Positions 14,565 through 22,791 of a stretch of 32,288 bases of DNA are shown piece after piece (position 1 is the first letter of the stretch; every line of letters starts with the position of its first letter). This stretch comes from an uncultured Bacilli bacterium (GTDB lineage Bacteria; Bacillota_I; Bacilli_A; RF39; UBA660). The stretch covers positions 1 to 32,288 of the forward strand of contig CALVON010000036.1 of assembly GCA_944350315.1 (NCBI GenBank), given 5' to 3'. The notes beneath the pieces are model-generated. The model was not told the origin of the DNA. It saw only the letters and a program-made list of their open reading frames with translations, and did not search any database. The position numbers and the translations under genes were made by a program.

Positions 14565-17138
14565 ATGAATGATGCATATAAAAAAGATATTGAAGAATTA
14601 TTAAATGAATTAGATACTTCTTTAAAGGGAATTAAACATGATAAAGTTAAAAAATTACAAAAATTGAATGGAAAGAATGTTTTGATCGAAAAGAATAAAA
14701 AGACAAGACTAGAGATTTTTTTAGGTCAATTTAAAAATATTATGATTATATTACTACTTATTGTAGGCTTTTTATCTTTAGGATATGCAATTGTCAATAA
14801 AAGTGATTTTTTAGAGCCAATTGTTATACTGGGAACAACTTTAGTTAATTGTTTTATGGGATTTTTGCAAGAATCAAAGGCCGAGGATGCAATAGGAAAA
14901 TTAAAAAAATATTCAGCTAATTATGTTACTGTTAAGAGAAATAATAAATATAAAAATATCGATTCTAAAAATTTAGTTGTAGGTGATTATATTACTTTAG
15001 AATCAGGGGATAAAATACCAGCAGATGCAAGGATTGTTAAAAGTTATTATGCTAAAGTAGATGAGTCTATATTGACTGGAGAAAGTGAAAATGTTTTAAA
15101 AAATGAAGATACAATCCATGAAGATGTTTTAATTTCAGATAGAAAAAATATGGTTTATTCGGGAACAGTATTAGTGACAGGTAAAATTGAAGCTATTGTA
15201 ACTGCTATTGGAATGAATACGGAGTTAGGGAAAATAGCAGATGCTATTAATACTGAGGATGAACCATTAACGCCTTTACAAGTAAAAGTTAAAAAAATTA
15301 GTAAGTTTATTTTGATTGTTTCATGTGTTTTAATAAGTTTTGTTTTAGTTTATGGAGTTATTAATAATTATGATATTTTGACTTTAGCAATGCTTTGTAT
15401 TTCGATGATTGTAGCAAGTGTTCCAGAATGTTTGCCAATAGCAATTACGGCAACTTTATCAATAGGTGTTAGTCAAATGGCTAAGAAAAAATCAATCGTA
15501 AGGAATCTAGCGGCAATAGAAACTTTAGGAGCTACTGAGGTTATATGTACTGATAAAACTGGTACTTTGACTTTAAATAGAATGGAAGTTGTTAAAGTTT
15601 TTAGTTCTTTAAAAGAGAATAAGCAAATAGATGGTATTTTTAAGAAAATAGTTGGTTATTGTAATACAGCTGTTTTAAATGAAGATGGAATTTATATCGG
15701 GGATTCAGTTGATGTAGCTTTAAAGAATTATTTAAAAGAAGAAGGTAATGATAAAAAAATTGCTGAATTACCTTTTGACTCTGATAGGAAGATGATGAGT
15801 GTAGTATATGAATCAGATAACAATGTTATGTTATATGCAAAGGGAAGTTGCGATTCAATAATTAATAAAAGTAATTGGGTATTAATAGATGGAAAAATTA
15901 TAAAGTTAGATAAAGAATTAAAGAAAAAATACAAAGAAATAGAAAATTTAATGTCTAGTGAGGCTTTGAAAGTATTAGCTTTTGCTTATAAGGAAACTAA
16001 ACTTAAAGATAATTATTTAGATGAAGAAAATGATTTAGTATTGGTGGGGTTAATTGGACTTAGAGATCCTGTTAGAAGTAATATTAAAGAGTCTATTAGT
16101 GATTGTTTAAATGCTGGAATTAGGCCAATAATGTTAACTGGTGATAATTTGGTTACGGCATATCAGGTTGCTAAGGAAGTTGGAATTTGTAAAAATGAGG
16201 AAGAATGTATTAATGCCTCTTTATTAGATGATATTTCACAGCAAGAATTAATCAAATATATAAAAAAATATTCTGTATTTGCGAGAGTTAGTCCTGATAA
16301 TAAATTACAGATTGTTAAAGCGATTCAAAAAATGGGAAAAGTTGTAGCAATGACAGGGGATGGAGTGAATGATGCTCCAGCAATCAAGTTAGCAAATGTT
16401 GGTATTGGAATGGGTAAGAGTGGGACGGATGTTACAAAAGATACTTCTGATATTATATTACTAGATGATAGTTTTAATACTATTACAGTTGCTATAAGAG
16501 AGGGAAGAAGAATATATGATAATGTAATAACGAATATACTATATAATCTGTCTAGTAATTTTACAGAAATAGCTATTATTATATTTGGAATGTTGACTGG
16601 AAATACAATTATTACAGCTGTTCATGTTTTATATATTGATTTAGTTGCTGATACTGTTCCGTCGATAACTTTAGCTTTTGAAGAAGGATCTAAAAATATT
16701 ATGAAAAGAAAACCTAATGGTTTAAATAAGAGAGTATTTACTAATTATTTTAGTGCATTTTTAATCATTTCAGTTATTTTAGAGACACTAATTAGTTTAT
16801 ATGTATATTATCATTTTATTAATTTAGGTAGCGATATAGCACAAACTTTGGCACTTCTTAGTATTGTTATTAATGAATTTGTTTTTGCTTATAATTGCCG
16901 TTCTTTAAAGGAACGAATCCATAAAAGAGGATTATTTAGTAATAGATATTTAAATATAGGAATTCTCATTTTGTTTTTAGTACAATTATTAGTATTTTTT
17001 ACACCAATAGGAAGAATTTTTGGATTAAAGATGATAAATATAAATCAACTAGTATTTGTAGTAGTGGTAAATTTATTATCTTTTGCAATAATTGAAATAA
17101 TAAAACCATTGATAGTTAAATTATTTAAAGATGAATAA
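14565..17138 (+). CDS. Calcium-type P-type (P2) ATPase
   Basis: 857 residues, GGTGAT site. Cation-pumping ATPase of the inner membrane. All core motifs are present: actuator TGES (171-174), phosphorylated Asp330 in DKTGTLT, KGSCDS nucleotide-binding segment near 430, TGDNL, and hinge TGDGVNDAP (597-605). The N-terminal domain and C-terminal M7-M10 spans fit the SERCA/PMCA-like group. In M4 the canonical P-E-G-L-P is P-E-C-L-P, and in M6 the usual N-L-V-T-D is I-D-L-V-A-D, so one Asn becomes Asp and one Thr becomes Ala. Calcium is the best guess, but these ligand changes leave ion specificity open. The following gene starts within 17 bases. Confidence 0.88.
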   Translation: MNDAYKKDIEELLNELDTSLKGIKHDKVKKLQKLNGKNVLIEKNKKTRLEIFLGQFKNIMIILLLIVGFLSLGYAIVNKSDFLEPIVILGTTLVNCFMGFLQESKAEDAIGKLKKYSANYVTVKRNNKYKNIDSKNLVVGDYITLESGDKIPADARIVKSYYAKVDESILTGESENVLKNEDTIHEDVLISDRKNMVYSGTVLVTGKIEAIVTAIGMNTELGKIADAINTEDEPLTPLQVKVKKISKFILIVSCVLISFVLVYGVINNYDILTLAMLCISMIVASVPECLPIAITATLSIGVSQMAKKKSIVRNLAAIETLGATEVICTDKTGTLTLNRMEVVKVFSSLKENKQIDGIFKKIVGYCNTAVLNEDGIYIGDSVDVALKNYLKEEGNDKKIAELPFDSDRKMMSVVYESDNNVMLYAKGSCDSIINKSNWVLIDGKIIKLDKELKKKYKEIENLMSSEALKVLAFAYKETKLKDNYLDEENDLVLVGLIGLRDPVRSNIKESISDCLNAGIRPIMLTGDNLVTAYQVAKEVGICKNEEECINASLLDDISQQELIKYIKKYSVFARVSPDNKLQIVKAIQKMGKVVAMTGDGVNDAPAIKLANVGIGMGKSGTDVTKDTSDIILLDDSFNTITVAIREGRRIYDNVITNILYNLSSNFTEIAIIIFGMLTGNTIITAVHVLYIDLVADTVPSITLAFEEGSKNIMKRKPNGLNKRVFTNYFSAFLIISVILETLISLYVYYHFINLGSDIAQTLALLSIVINEFVFAYNCRSLKERIHKRGLFSNRYLNIGILILFLVQLLVFFTPIGRIFGLKMININQLVFVVVVNLLSFAIIEIIKPLIVKLFKDE

Positions 17139-17154
17139 AGGAGAGAGATGTAGG

Positions 17155-17799
17155 GTGAAAAAAATTTTTTATTTGATGATATTATTATTTTGTTTTGCTC
17201 TGCTATTGACTTCTGGGTTAGTAATTTTTAATAGCTATAGTAATAAAATAGTTAGTTATTTATCAGTTGATATTAATCCAAGTTTTATGTTAGGATTAGA
17301 CAGAAATAATATTATCAAAGAAGTAGAATGTTTAAATAATGATGCCGACAAGCTACTAGATAATAATTCTATAATTGATAGTAATATTTCAGATGGATTA
17401 GAATTGATAGTGGATCTTGCCATAGAAAGAGGGTATGTTAATGATGAAGATATGGTACTATTATCTGTTTATTGTGATAATGATAAGTATCGAAAAAATT
17501 TAGAAAAGAAGGTTAATGATATAGTAGATAGCGGTTTAAACTTAAAGGGAATTGGTGCTTTGATAACTGATGAAGAGTTAACTTTGGAAGATGCACAAAA
17601 AGCAAATGAATATGGGGTTAGTGAAGCTAAAATTTTGTTTGTTAAGAAAGCTCTTGAAGATAATCCTGATTTAAAATTTGAGGACTTAATATATTTGCCA
17701 TCAAGAGAAATTGCTAAATATATTGATGAATATGAAGAATTAATTTCTAATGGTTCTCAGGGAAATAAATATGGGCAATCTAATGGTAATGGAATGTAG
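17155..17799 (+). CDS. RsgI-like membrane protein (without anti-sigma domain)
   Basis: 214 residues from GTG 17155, chosen because AAAGGAGAG lies 9 bases before it; the in-frame ATG at 17131 has no site and would put charged residues before the membrane span. One N-terminal span (about 3-25), then the RsgI middle-domain signature SYLSVDINPSFMLGLDRNN followed by I-x-E-V-x-x-L-N-x-D-A. The C-terminal part is acidic and helical and ends in a Gly/Asn tail. The cytoplasmic RsgI_N anti-sigma segment is missing and there is no SigI-like gene beside it, so signalling to a sigma factor is unlikely in the usual way. The close spacing suggests co-expression with the P-ATPase. Confidence 0.7.
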   Translation: MKKIFYLMILLFCFALLLTSGLVIFNSYSNKIVSYLSVDINPSFMLGLDRNNIIKEVECLNNDADKLLDNNSIIDSNISDGLELIVDLAIERGYVNDEDMVLLSVYCDNDKYRKNLEKKVNDIVDSGLNLKGIGALITDEELTLEDAQKANEYGVSEAKILFVKKALEDNPDLKFEDLIYLPSREIAKYIDEYEELISNGSQGNKYGQSNGNGM

Positions 17800-17804
17800 T
17801 ACGG

Positions 17805-17838
17805 AAAATAATAATTATTTAATAGTTATTATTTTTTT
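17805..17838 (+). terminator. Terminator after the RsgI-like gene
   Basis: AAAATAATAA (17805-17814) pairs with TTATTATTTT (17826-17835), followed by further T. Confidence 0.65.
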
Positions 17839-17841
17839 ATA

Positions 17842-17885
17842 TATATTTAGCAATCTATATTGACAATTGCTAAATATAGTGCTAA
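17842..17885 (+). promoter_or_regulatory. CIRCE-like (HrcA) operator before htpG
   Basis: A perfect 13-bp inverted repeat with arms at 17842-17854 and 17866-17878 contains TTAGCAATC-N9-AATTGCTAA, matching the CIRCE consensus TTAGCACTC-N9-GAGTGCTAA at 15 of 18 positions with exact spacing. A further half-site TAGTGCTAA (17877-17885) matches 8 of 9. It overlaps the promoter. Confidence 0.6.
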
Positions 17886-17888
17886 ACT
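17860..17888 (+). promoter_or_regulatory. SigA-type promoter of htpG
   Basis: TTGACA (17860-17865), 17-bp spacer, TAAACT (17883-17888). The -35 lies inside the CIRCE-like repeat, so repressor binding would block polymerase. Confidence 0.65.
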
Positions 17889-17925
17889 ATCTTTGTAATC
17901 AAAAGATTATAGAAAGAGTGATAAT

Positions 17926-19782
17926 ATGTCAAAGAAACAATTTAAAGCTGAATCTAAAAAATTATTGGATATGATGATAAATTCTATATATACAAATCCA
18001 GAAATATTTTTAAGAGAACTTATTTCTAATGCTAGTGATGCAATTGATAAATTATATTATAGATCACTTACTGATAAAGAAATAAAAATAAAGAAAGATA
18101 AATTAGAAATATGGGTTATTCCCGATAAAGAAAAAAGAACCATTACAATAACTGATAATGGTATTGGAATGAGTAAAGAAGAACTTGAAGAAAATTTAGG
18201 TACTATTGCTAAAAGTGGATCTGAGTTGTTTAAAGAAAATAATGATAAGAAAAAAGATATTTCTATTATTGGACAATTTGGAGTAGGCTTTTATTCATCC
18301 TTTATGGTAGCTAAAGAAGTAGAAGTAATGAGTAGGAGTATCGACAGTGATAAGGGATATGTATGGAAATCATCTGGTGCTTCTGGGTATACAATAGAAG
18401 AATGTGATAAAGAGGATGTTGGTACTAAAATTATTCTTTATTTAAAAGATGATAATGATGAAAATAATTATTCTGAATATTTAGATGATTATAAATTAAT
18501 GAATATAATTAAAAAATACTCTGATTATATTAGATATCCTATTAAAATGAATGTTCAAGAAGATGGTAAAACTACTGAAAAAACTATTAATAGTATGATT
18601 CCTATATGGAAGAAAAAACAAAAGGATGTTAAAGAAGAAGAATATAATGATTTTTATACTGATAAATTTTATGATTATGAAAAACCTTTAAAAGTAATTA
18701 AGAGTGATGTTGAAGGGTTAACTAGTTATTCTGCTTTATTATTTATTCCTAGTCATGCTCCATATAATTATTACACTAAAGAATATGAAAAAGGATTACA
18801 GTTATATTCTAAAGGGGTAATGATTATGGATAAATGTAGTGAAATATTACCAGACTATTTTAGCTTTGTAAAAGGATTAGTAGATTCTGAAGATATTGCT
18901 CTTAATATCTCAAGAGAAACAATGCAAAGTAATCATCAGATTAGATTAATTGCCAAGAATATTGAAAATAAAATTCAAAAAGAACTTACTGATATGTTAA
19001 ATAATGAAAGAGATAAGTATGTTGAATTTTATAAAAATTTTGGTATGCAATTTAAACATGGAATATATGCTAGTTATGGAATGAATAAAGATAAGTTAGA
19101 AGATTTATTGCTATTTTATAGTTCTAAAGATGACAAATATATAACTTTATCAGAGTATGTATCTAGAATGAAAGAAGATCAAAAAGAAATTTATTATGCT
19201 AGCGGTGAAAGTATTGATATAGTTAAAATGCTACCACAAGTTGAAATGGTTACTGACAAGGGATATGAAGTTTTGTATTTAACTGAATATTTAGATGAAT
19301 TTGTAATTAAAGTACTTGGTAGTTATAAAGAGAAAACTTTTATAAATGTATGCGATAAAAATATTGATGTAGACACTGAGGAAGAAAAAGAAGAAATAAA
19401 AAAGATTAATGATGATAATAAAGAAATTTTAGAGAAGATTAAAGATAGTTTGGGTGATAAAGTTAAAGAAGTCAGATTTACAAATAAACTTAAGAATCAT
19501 CCAGTATGTTTAACTAGTATTGGAGAATTGTCTACATCGATGGAAAAGGTTATTAATACTATGCCAAATCAGGGTGATATGGTCCATGCTGAAGTAGCAT
19601 TAGAAATAAATAGTAATCATGATATAAGCAAAAAGTTAAAAGAGTTATATGATAATTCTCAATATAATGAAATAGAAAAATACAGTAAGATACTTTATAA
19701 TCAAGCTAGATTAATATCAGGCCTTGACATTGAAAATCCAAGTGATCTTACAAATATAATATGTGAAGTTATATCAAAATAG
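17926..19782 (+). CDS. htpG: Hsp90-type chaperone HtpG
   Basis: 618 residues, typical HtpG length. ATP-dependent cytoplasmic chaperone of the GHKL fold. N-terminal ATP-binding motifs are visible: ELISNASDAIDKL, DNGIGMSKEEL, and GQFGVGFYSSFMVA. The middle domain carries the ISRETMQ loop with its catalytic Arg, and the C-terminal dimerisation part is present. No disulfide or signal features. It is a single-gene unit: CIRCE-like operator and promoter before, terminator over its stop codon. This predicts heat-shock control by HrcA (inference from the operator). Confidence 0.97.
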   Translation: MSKKQFKAESKKLLDMMINSIYTNPEIFLRELISNASDAIDKLYYRSLTDKEIKIKKDKLEIWVIPDKEKRTITITDNGIGMSKEELEENLGTIAKSGSELFKENNDKKKDISIIGQFGVGFYSSFMVAKEVEVMSRSIDSDKGYVWKSSGASGYTIEECDKEDVGTKIILYLKDDNDENNYSEYLDDYKLMNIIKKYSDYIRYPIKMNVQEDGKTTEKTINSMIPIWKKKQKDVKEEEYNDFYTDKFYDYEKPLKVIKSDVEGLTSYSALLFIPSHAPYNYYTKEYEKGLQLYSKGVMIMDKCSEILPDYFSFVKGLVDSEDIALNISRETMQSNHQIRLIAKNIENKIQKELTDMLNNERDKYVEFYKNFGMQFKHGIYASYGMNKDKLEDLLLFYSSKDDKYITLSEYVSRMKEDQKEIYYASGESIDIVKMLPQVEMVTDKGYEVLYLTEYLDEFVIKVLGSYKEKTFINVCDKNIDVDTEEEKEEIKKINDDNKEILEKIKDSLGDKVKEVRFTNKLKNHPVCLTSIGELSTSMEKVINTMPNQGDMVHAEVALEINSNHDISKKLKELYDNSQYNEIEKYSKILYNQARLISGLDIENPSDLTNIICEVISK

Positions 19783-19808
19783 CTATAAGTTATTGCTTAT
19801 AGCTTTTG
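19781..19808 (+). terminator. Terminator overlapping the htpG stop codon
   Basis: AGCTATAAG (19781-19789), loop TTATTG, CTTATAGCT (19796-19804), then TTTGTTT. The first stem bases are the last two bases of the TAG stop. Confidence 0.8.
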
Positions 19809-19809
19809 T

Positions 19810-19838
19810 TTGACAAAATAAAATTTTTATGTTAAAGT
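19810..19838 (+). promoter_or_regulatory. SigA-type promoter of the PP2C gene
   Basis: TTGACA (19810-19815), 17-bp spacer, TAAAGT (19833-19838), directly after the htpG terminator. Leader of about 20 nt to ATG 19864. Confidence 0.65.
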
Positions 19839-19863
19839 ATTCGTCGAAAAAAGGGGGAGTGTT

Positions 19864-20745
19864 ATGAGTAAAATATCTTTTATAACAGAAATTGAAAAAA
19901 TAAGTCGAGATAAAATAACTTTAGAAAAGAATTATTGTAGGGATTTTAAATTAGTGGATGGTAGTGAAGTATTTATATCGTCTACAGTTGGATTAAGAAG
20001 AAAAACGCAACAAGATAGTTTGGCTTTCGTAGCAGATGATAACCATGCAATGTTTTTAGTAGCAGATGGTATGGGGGGAATGAGTAGTGGAGAAAGAGCA
20101 AGCTACATTGTTGCTAATACTTTTAAAGATTTTTTTGAAACGGAAAAATTTGATAGTCTAAATTTAGTAGATATGAGAATTTTTGGTGAAATAGTAAAAA
20201 TGTTAATTGGGAATTGTTTACCTGATATTACTTTTAATTCAGGAACGACTTTAGCATTGGCAACAGTATTGAGAGAGAAAACTTTTATTGTTAATGTTGG
20301 AGATAGTAGAATTTATAGTATGTTAAATGGTAAGACAAGACTTGAAACATATGATCATTCAGTAGCATTTGAAAAATTTAGGCCAATAAGCCAATGCGAT
20401 AGGGATATACTTAGATTTTATGAACATAATAATGTTATAACTAATGGAATTATTCAAGGGAATGATGTTAGTTTTGATATTAAAGCAATTCCAAATAATA
20501 GTTATGATTCATTATGTGCTGTAACTGACGGGGTTAGCGATATTTTAAAAGAGAGAGAAATAGGAGAAACAATTTTAAGCAATAATCCAGCTTATCAGCT
20601 TACACAAATGTCTAAAACTAAAAAAAGAGAAAGATTAGAACCAAAAGCAATTGCTTTTTATAAAGATTTTGATTTTGTTCCATTTATTTATCATGGTAAA
20701 GATAATGCTAGTGCTATTGTTTATAAAAAGAAAAGAGTGAAGTAG
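19864..20745 (+). CDS. PP2C-family Ser/Thr protein phosphatase
   Basis: 293 residues with GGGGGAG site. Metal-dependent phosphatase acting on phospho-Ser/Thr proteins. Motifs in order: R-x-x-Q-Q-D-S with Asp51, LVADGMGGM with Asp68 and Gly69, SGTTL (126-130), VGDSRIY (145-151), Asp222 in VTDGVSD, and Asp280-Asn281 near the end (GKDNASAI). All metal ligands of the PP2C core are present. No membrane span and no sensor domain; the first ~38 residues precede the catalytic core. Neighbour recX overlaps its stop by one base, so the two are co-translated. No partner kinase is in the window. Confidence 0.9.
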   Translation: MSKISFITEIEKISRDKITLEKNYCRDFKLVDGSEVFISSTVGLRRKTQQDSLAFVADDNHAMFLVADGMGGMSSGERASYIVANTFKDFFETEKFDSLNLVDMRIFGEIVKMLIGNCLPDITFNSGTTLALATVLREKTFIVNVGDSRIYSMLNGKTRLETYDHSVAFEKFRPISQCDRDILRFYEHNNVITNGIIQGNDVSFDIKAIPNNSYDSLCAVTDGVSDILKEREIGETILSNNPAYQLTQMSKTKKRERLEPKAIAFYKDFDFVPFIYHGKDNASAIVYKKKRVK

Positions 20746-21353
20746 TGGATATAGTTAAATTTGTTAAAAAAGGAAATAATAATTATCAAATAGTATTTGA
20801 TAATGGGAAAAGTGTTAATGTTAGTGAAGATATAATAATAAAGTATAATTTATTGTATAAAAAACAAATAGATAGTGATCTGTTAGATAAATTAATTTTG
20901 GAAAATGAAAAATATGATATATATAACAAATGTGTTAAATATATTGGAGTAAGACTTAGAAGTATTAATGAAATGAAAGAATATATGAAAAGAAAAAATA
21001 TTGATCAAGAAACAATAGATAATGTTATAATCCGTCTTATAAGTAATAAATTATTAAATGATGAAGTATTTGCAAAAGCTTTTATAAATGATAAGTTAAA
21101 TTTTACTACGATGGGTCCTTATAGAATAGAACAAGAATTAAAAAAACATAAAATAGATAATAATATTATTAAAAAATATATTATGAATATTGATATGGAT
21201 ACTGTTAATATGAAAATTAATAAACAAATAAATAAAATTATTAAAAGTACAAAGAATAAAAATAATTTAAAAAACAAGATATATAGTAAACTAATGTCTT
21301 TAGGATATCCAGGAGATTTAATTTTAGATAATTTAAGTAAATTTGATTTTTAG
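20745..21353 (+). CDS. recX: Regulatory protein RecX
   Basis: 202 residues from GTG 20745, which shares its G with the TAG stop of the PP2C gene (GAGTGA ribosome site just before). RecX binds and modulates RecA filaments in recombination and the SOS response. The three-helix repeats typical of RecX are recognisable: YIGVRLRSINEMKEYMKRK, NVIIRLISNKLLNDEVFAKA with F-I-N-D-K-L, then GPYRIEQELKKHKIDNNI, and a final LMSLGYPGDLILDNL. The N-terminal ~55 residues are a variable extension found in Firmicute RecX. recA is not in the window. Length lies between the short proteobacterial and long Bacillus forms. Confidence 0.85.
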   Translation: MDIVKFVKKGNNNYQIVFDNGKSVNVSEDIIIKYNLLYKKQIDSDLLDKLILENEKYDIYNKCVKYIGVRLRSINEMKEYMKRKNIDQETIDNVIIRLISNKLLNDEVFAKAFINDKLNFTTMGPYRIEQELKKHKIDNNIIKKYIMNIDMDTVNMKINKQINKIIKSTKNKNNLKNKIYSKLMSLGYPGDLILDNLSKFDF

Positions 21354-21397
21354 TATAATTTTAAATATTTGATAGATAATAGTAATAGGTGATAATA

Positions 21398-21895
21398 ATG
21401 AAAAAAATATTTTTACTTATTACTATAGTTTTATTGATAGCTGGATGTTCAATATATAATACTCCTACTTCTAAAGTAGAAGATTTACTTATGAAATATC
21501 AAAAATTAGATAATGATATATCAATTGATATTGATAATGTAATTGATGAGCAAAATTTAACAGAAGAACATAAAGATAGATATCGAAAGTTATTAGAGAA
21601 TCAATATAAAAATTTATCTTATGAAATAAAAGATGAACTAATAGATGGTGATGAGGCTACTGTATTAGTAGAAATTGAAGTAATAGATTATAAAAGAGCT
21701 ATTGGAGATTTAACTTTTGATAGTAGTATATATACTAAAGAAAGTTATGATGAAGAGAAATTAAATAGATTGGAAAAGGCTAAAGATAAGGTTAAATATA
21801 CTTTAGAAATTAAATTGACAAAAGATGATGATGGTAATTGGAAGTTAGATGCTCTAACAAATGAACAAATAAAGAAAATACAAGGAATGTATTAA
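21398..21895 (+). CDS. Small lipoprotein, unknown
   Basis: 165 residues from ATG 21398 (AGGTGA site; an in-frame GTG at 21389 falls within it). Residues 1-17 are a lipoprotein signal with lipobox LIAGC, so the mature protein is tethered outside by a lipid on Cys17. The mature part has the feel of an NTF2-like small domain: a helical start (KVEDLLMKYQKLDNDI), then strands (ATVLVEIEVIDYKRAI), and a KYTLEIKLTKDDDGNWKLD stretch, but the assignment is not certain. It ends in a terminator that overlaps the last codons. Confidence 0.7.
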   Translation: MKKIFLLITIVLLIAGCSIYNTPTSKVEDLLMKYQKLDNDISIDIDNVIDEQNLTEEHKDRYRKLLENQYKNLSYEIKDELIDGDEATVLVEIEVIDYKRAIGDLTFDSSIYTKESYDEEKLNRLEKAKDKVKYTLEIKLTKDDDGNWKLDALTNEQIKKIQGMY

Positions 21896-21913
21896 TAGTA
21901 CATTCTTTTTTTA
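21885..21913 (+). terminator. Terminator overlapping the lipoprotein stop
   Basis: GAATGTA (21885-21891), loop with the stop codon, TACATTC (21899-21905), then a run of T. Confidence 0.75.
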
Positions 21914-21942
21914 TAGTAAATAATAGCATGTCTATATTTTTG

Positions 21943-21970
21943 TGATATATTTTTAGATAGTTCATATAAT
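21943..21970 (+). promoter_or_regulatory. Candidate SigE-type promoter of spoIIIAH
   Basis: TGATATA (21943-21949), 13-bp spacer, CATATAAT (21963-21970), close to the SigE -10 CATACANT. A SigA reading (TATAAT 21965-21970) is also possible, so the assignment depends on context. Confidence 0.35.
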
Positions 21971-21991
21971 TATACTAGAAAAGAGGAAATT

Positions 21992-22477
21992 ATGGTAAAT
22001 AAAAAGAATTTATGGTTTTTAACATTATTTAGTTTAGTATTAGTTTTAAGTGTTTATTATATTACAATGCCATCAGAATTGTTAATGACAAATAATGGAA
22101 ATACTGAAGCAAATATTGATGTTGATATTGAAGAAGCAAGTATTATTGAAACTTTAAAACAAGAAGATGATAATAATACATTAGATGAAATTAATAAATA
22201 TAAAGAAACTATTAGTGATAGTGAGTCAACAACTGATGATAAAAATGAAGCTTTTGATGCAATTAAGATGCTTAATCAAATAAGTAGTAAAGAGGAGCTT
22301 TTAGAAGAAAAAGTTAAGACTACTCACAATTTAGATTCTTTTATTAAGATAGATGGTGATCAAATAAGGGTTGTTATTGATAGTGATGATCATTCTAGTA
22401 GTTTGGCAAATGATATAATGAGGACAATTCAAAGTAATTTTGATACTAAACAATACATTTCAATTCAATTTAAATAA
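21992..22477 (+). CDS. spoIIIAH: Stage III sporulation protein SpoIIIAH-like
   Basis: 161 residues with GAGGA site. N-terminal KKNLWFLTLFSLVLVLSVYYI is the characteristic SpoIIIAH membrane segment; YYITMPSE follows as in the family. The extracytoplasmic part has the helical region (EAFDAIKMLNQIS-KEELLEEK) and the C-terminal strand region (QIRVVIDSDDHSSSLANDIM) of the ring-building fold. In Bacillus the protein sits in the mother-cell membrane, binds SpoIIQ of the forespore and builds the channel between the two cells. Here it is outside any spoIIIA operon and somewhat short (Bacillus form about 218). Confidence 0.85.
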   Translation: MVNKKNLWFLTLFSLVLVLSVYYITMPSELLMTNNGNTEANIDVDIEEASIIETLKQEDDNNTLDEINKYKETISDSESTTDDKNEAFDAIKMLNQISSKEELLEEKVKTTHNLDSFIKIDGDQIRVVIDSDDHSSSLANDIMRTIQSNFDTKQYISIQFK

Positions 22478-22495
22478 AAATAGTTAAATGCTCTC

Positions 22496-22522
22496 ACTTA
22501 AAAGTTAAAATGGCATAAAATA
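22496..22522 (+). promoter_or_regulatory. Candidate SigK-type promoter of gerE
   Basis: AC (22496-22497), 16-bp spacer, CATAAAATA (22514-22522), an exact fit to the SigK pattern AC-N16-CATANNNTA. gerE is SigK-dependent in Bacillus subtilis. The pattern is short and this DNA is AT-rich. Confidence 0.45.
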
Positions 22523-22566
22523 TTATGAATAATATAAAGCCACCCAAAAGGGGAAGTGAGGTATTT

Positions 22567-22773
22567 ATGGATAAGTATATATTAACAAAAAGAGAAAAAG
22601 AAATATTTACATTATTAGTTAAAAATATGAATACTAAAGATATAGCTGATGAGCTTGGTATTAGTGAAAAAACGGTACGTAATCATATATCAAATGCAAT
22701 GCAAAAATTAGGGGTAAAAGGAAGAGCACAAGCGGTTGTAGAATTACTTAAAATGAAAATAATTAGTATTTAG
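22567..22773 (+). CDS. gerE: Sporulation transcription factor GerE
   Basis: 68 residues from ATG 22567 (GTGAGG site; the upstream ATG at 22525 has none). A LuxR/FixJ-type helix-turn-helix with no receiver domain, the GerE arrangement. TKREKEIFTLLVKN and ISEKTVRNHISNAMQKLGVK are nearly identical to Bacillus GerE, including the recognition helix, followed by GRAQAVVELL. In Bacillus, GerE acts late in the mother cell to switch coat genes. It lies just after spoIIIAH and before gerM. Its stop overlaps a terminator, so it is a single-gene unit with a SigK-like promoter. Confidence 0.95.
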   Translation: MDKYILTKREKEIFTLLVKNMNTKDIADELGISEKTVRNHISNAMQKLGVKGRAQAVVELLKMKIISI

Positions 22774-22791
22774 CCACATAGTGGCTTTTTC
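22772..22791 (+). terminator. Terminator overlapping the gerE stop
   Basis: AGCCAC (22772-22777), loop ATA, GTGGCT (22781-22786), then T5. The first stem bases belong to the TAG stop. Confidence 0.8.

Noticed and set aside
17131-17154. ATG 17131 as start of the RsgI-like protein
   Set aside because: It overlaps the ATPase end without a ribosome site; GTG 17155 follows AAAGGAGAG at 9 bases and begins directly before the membrane span.
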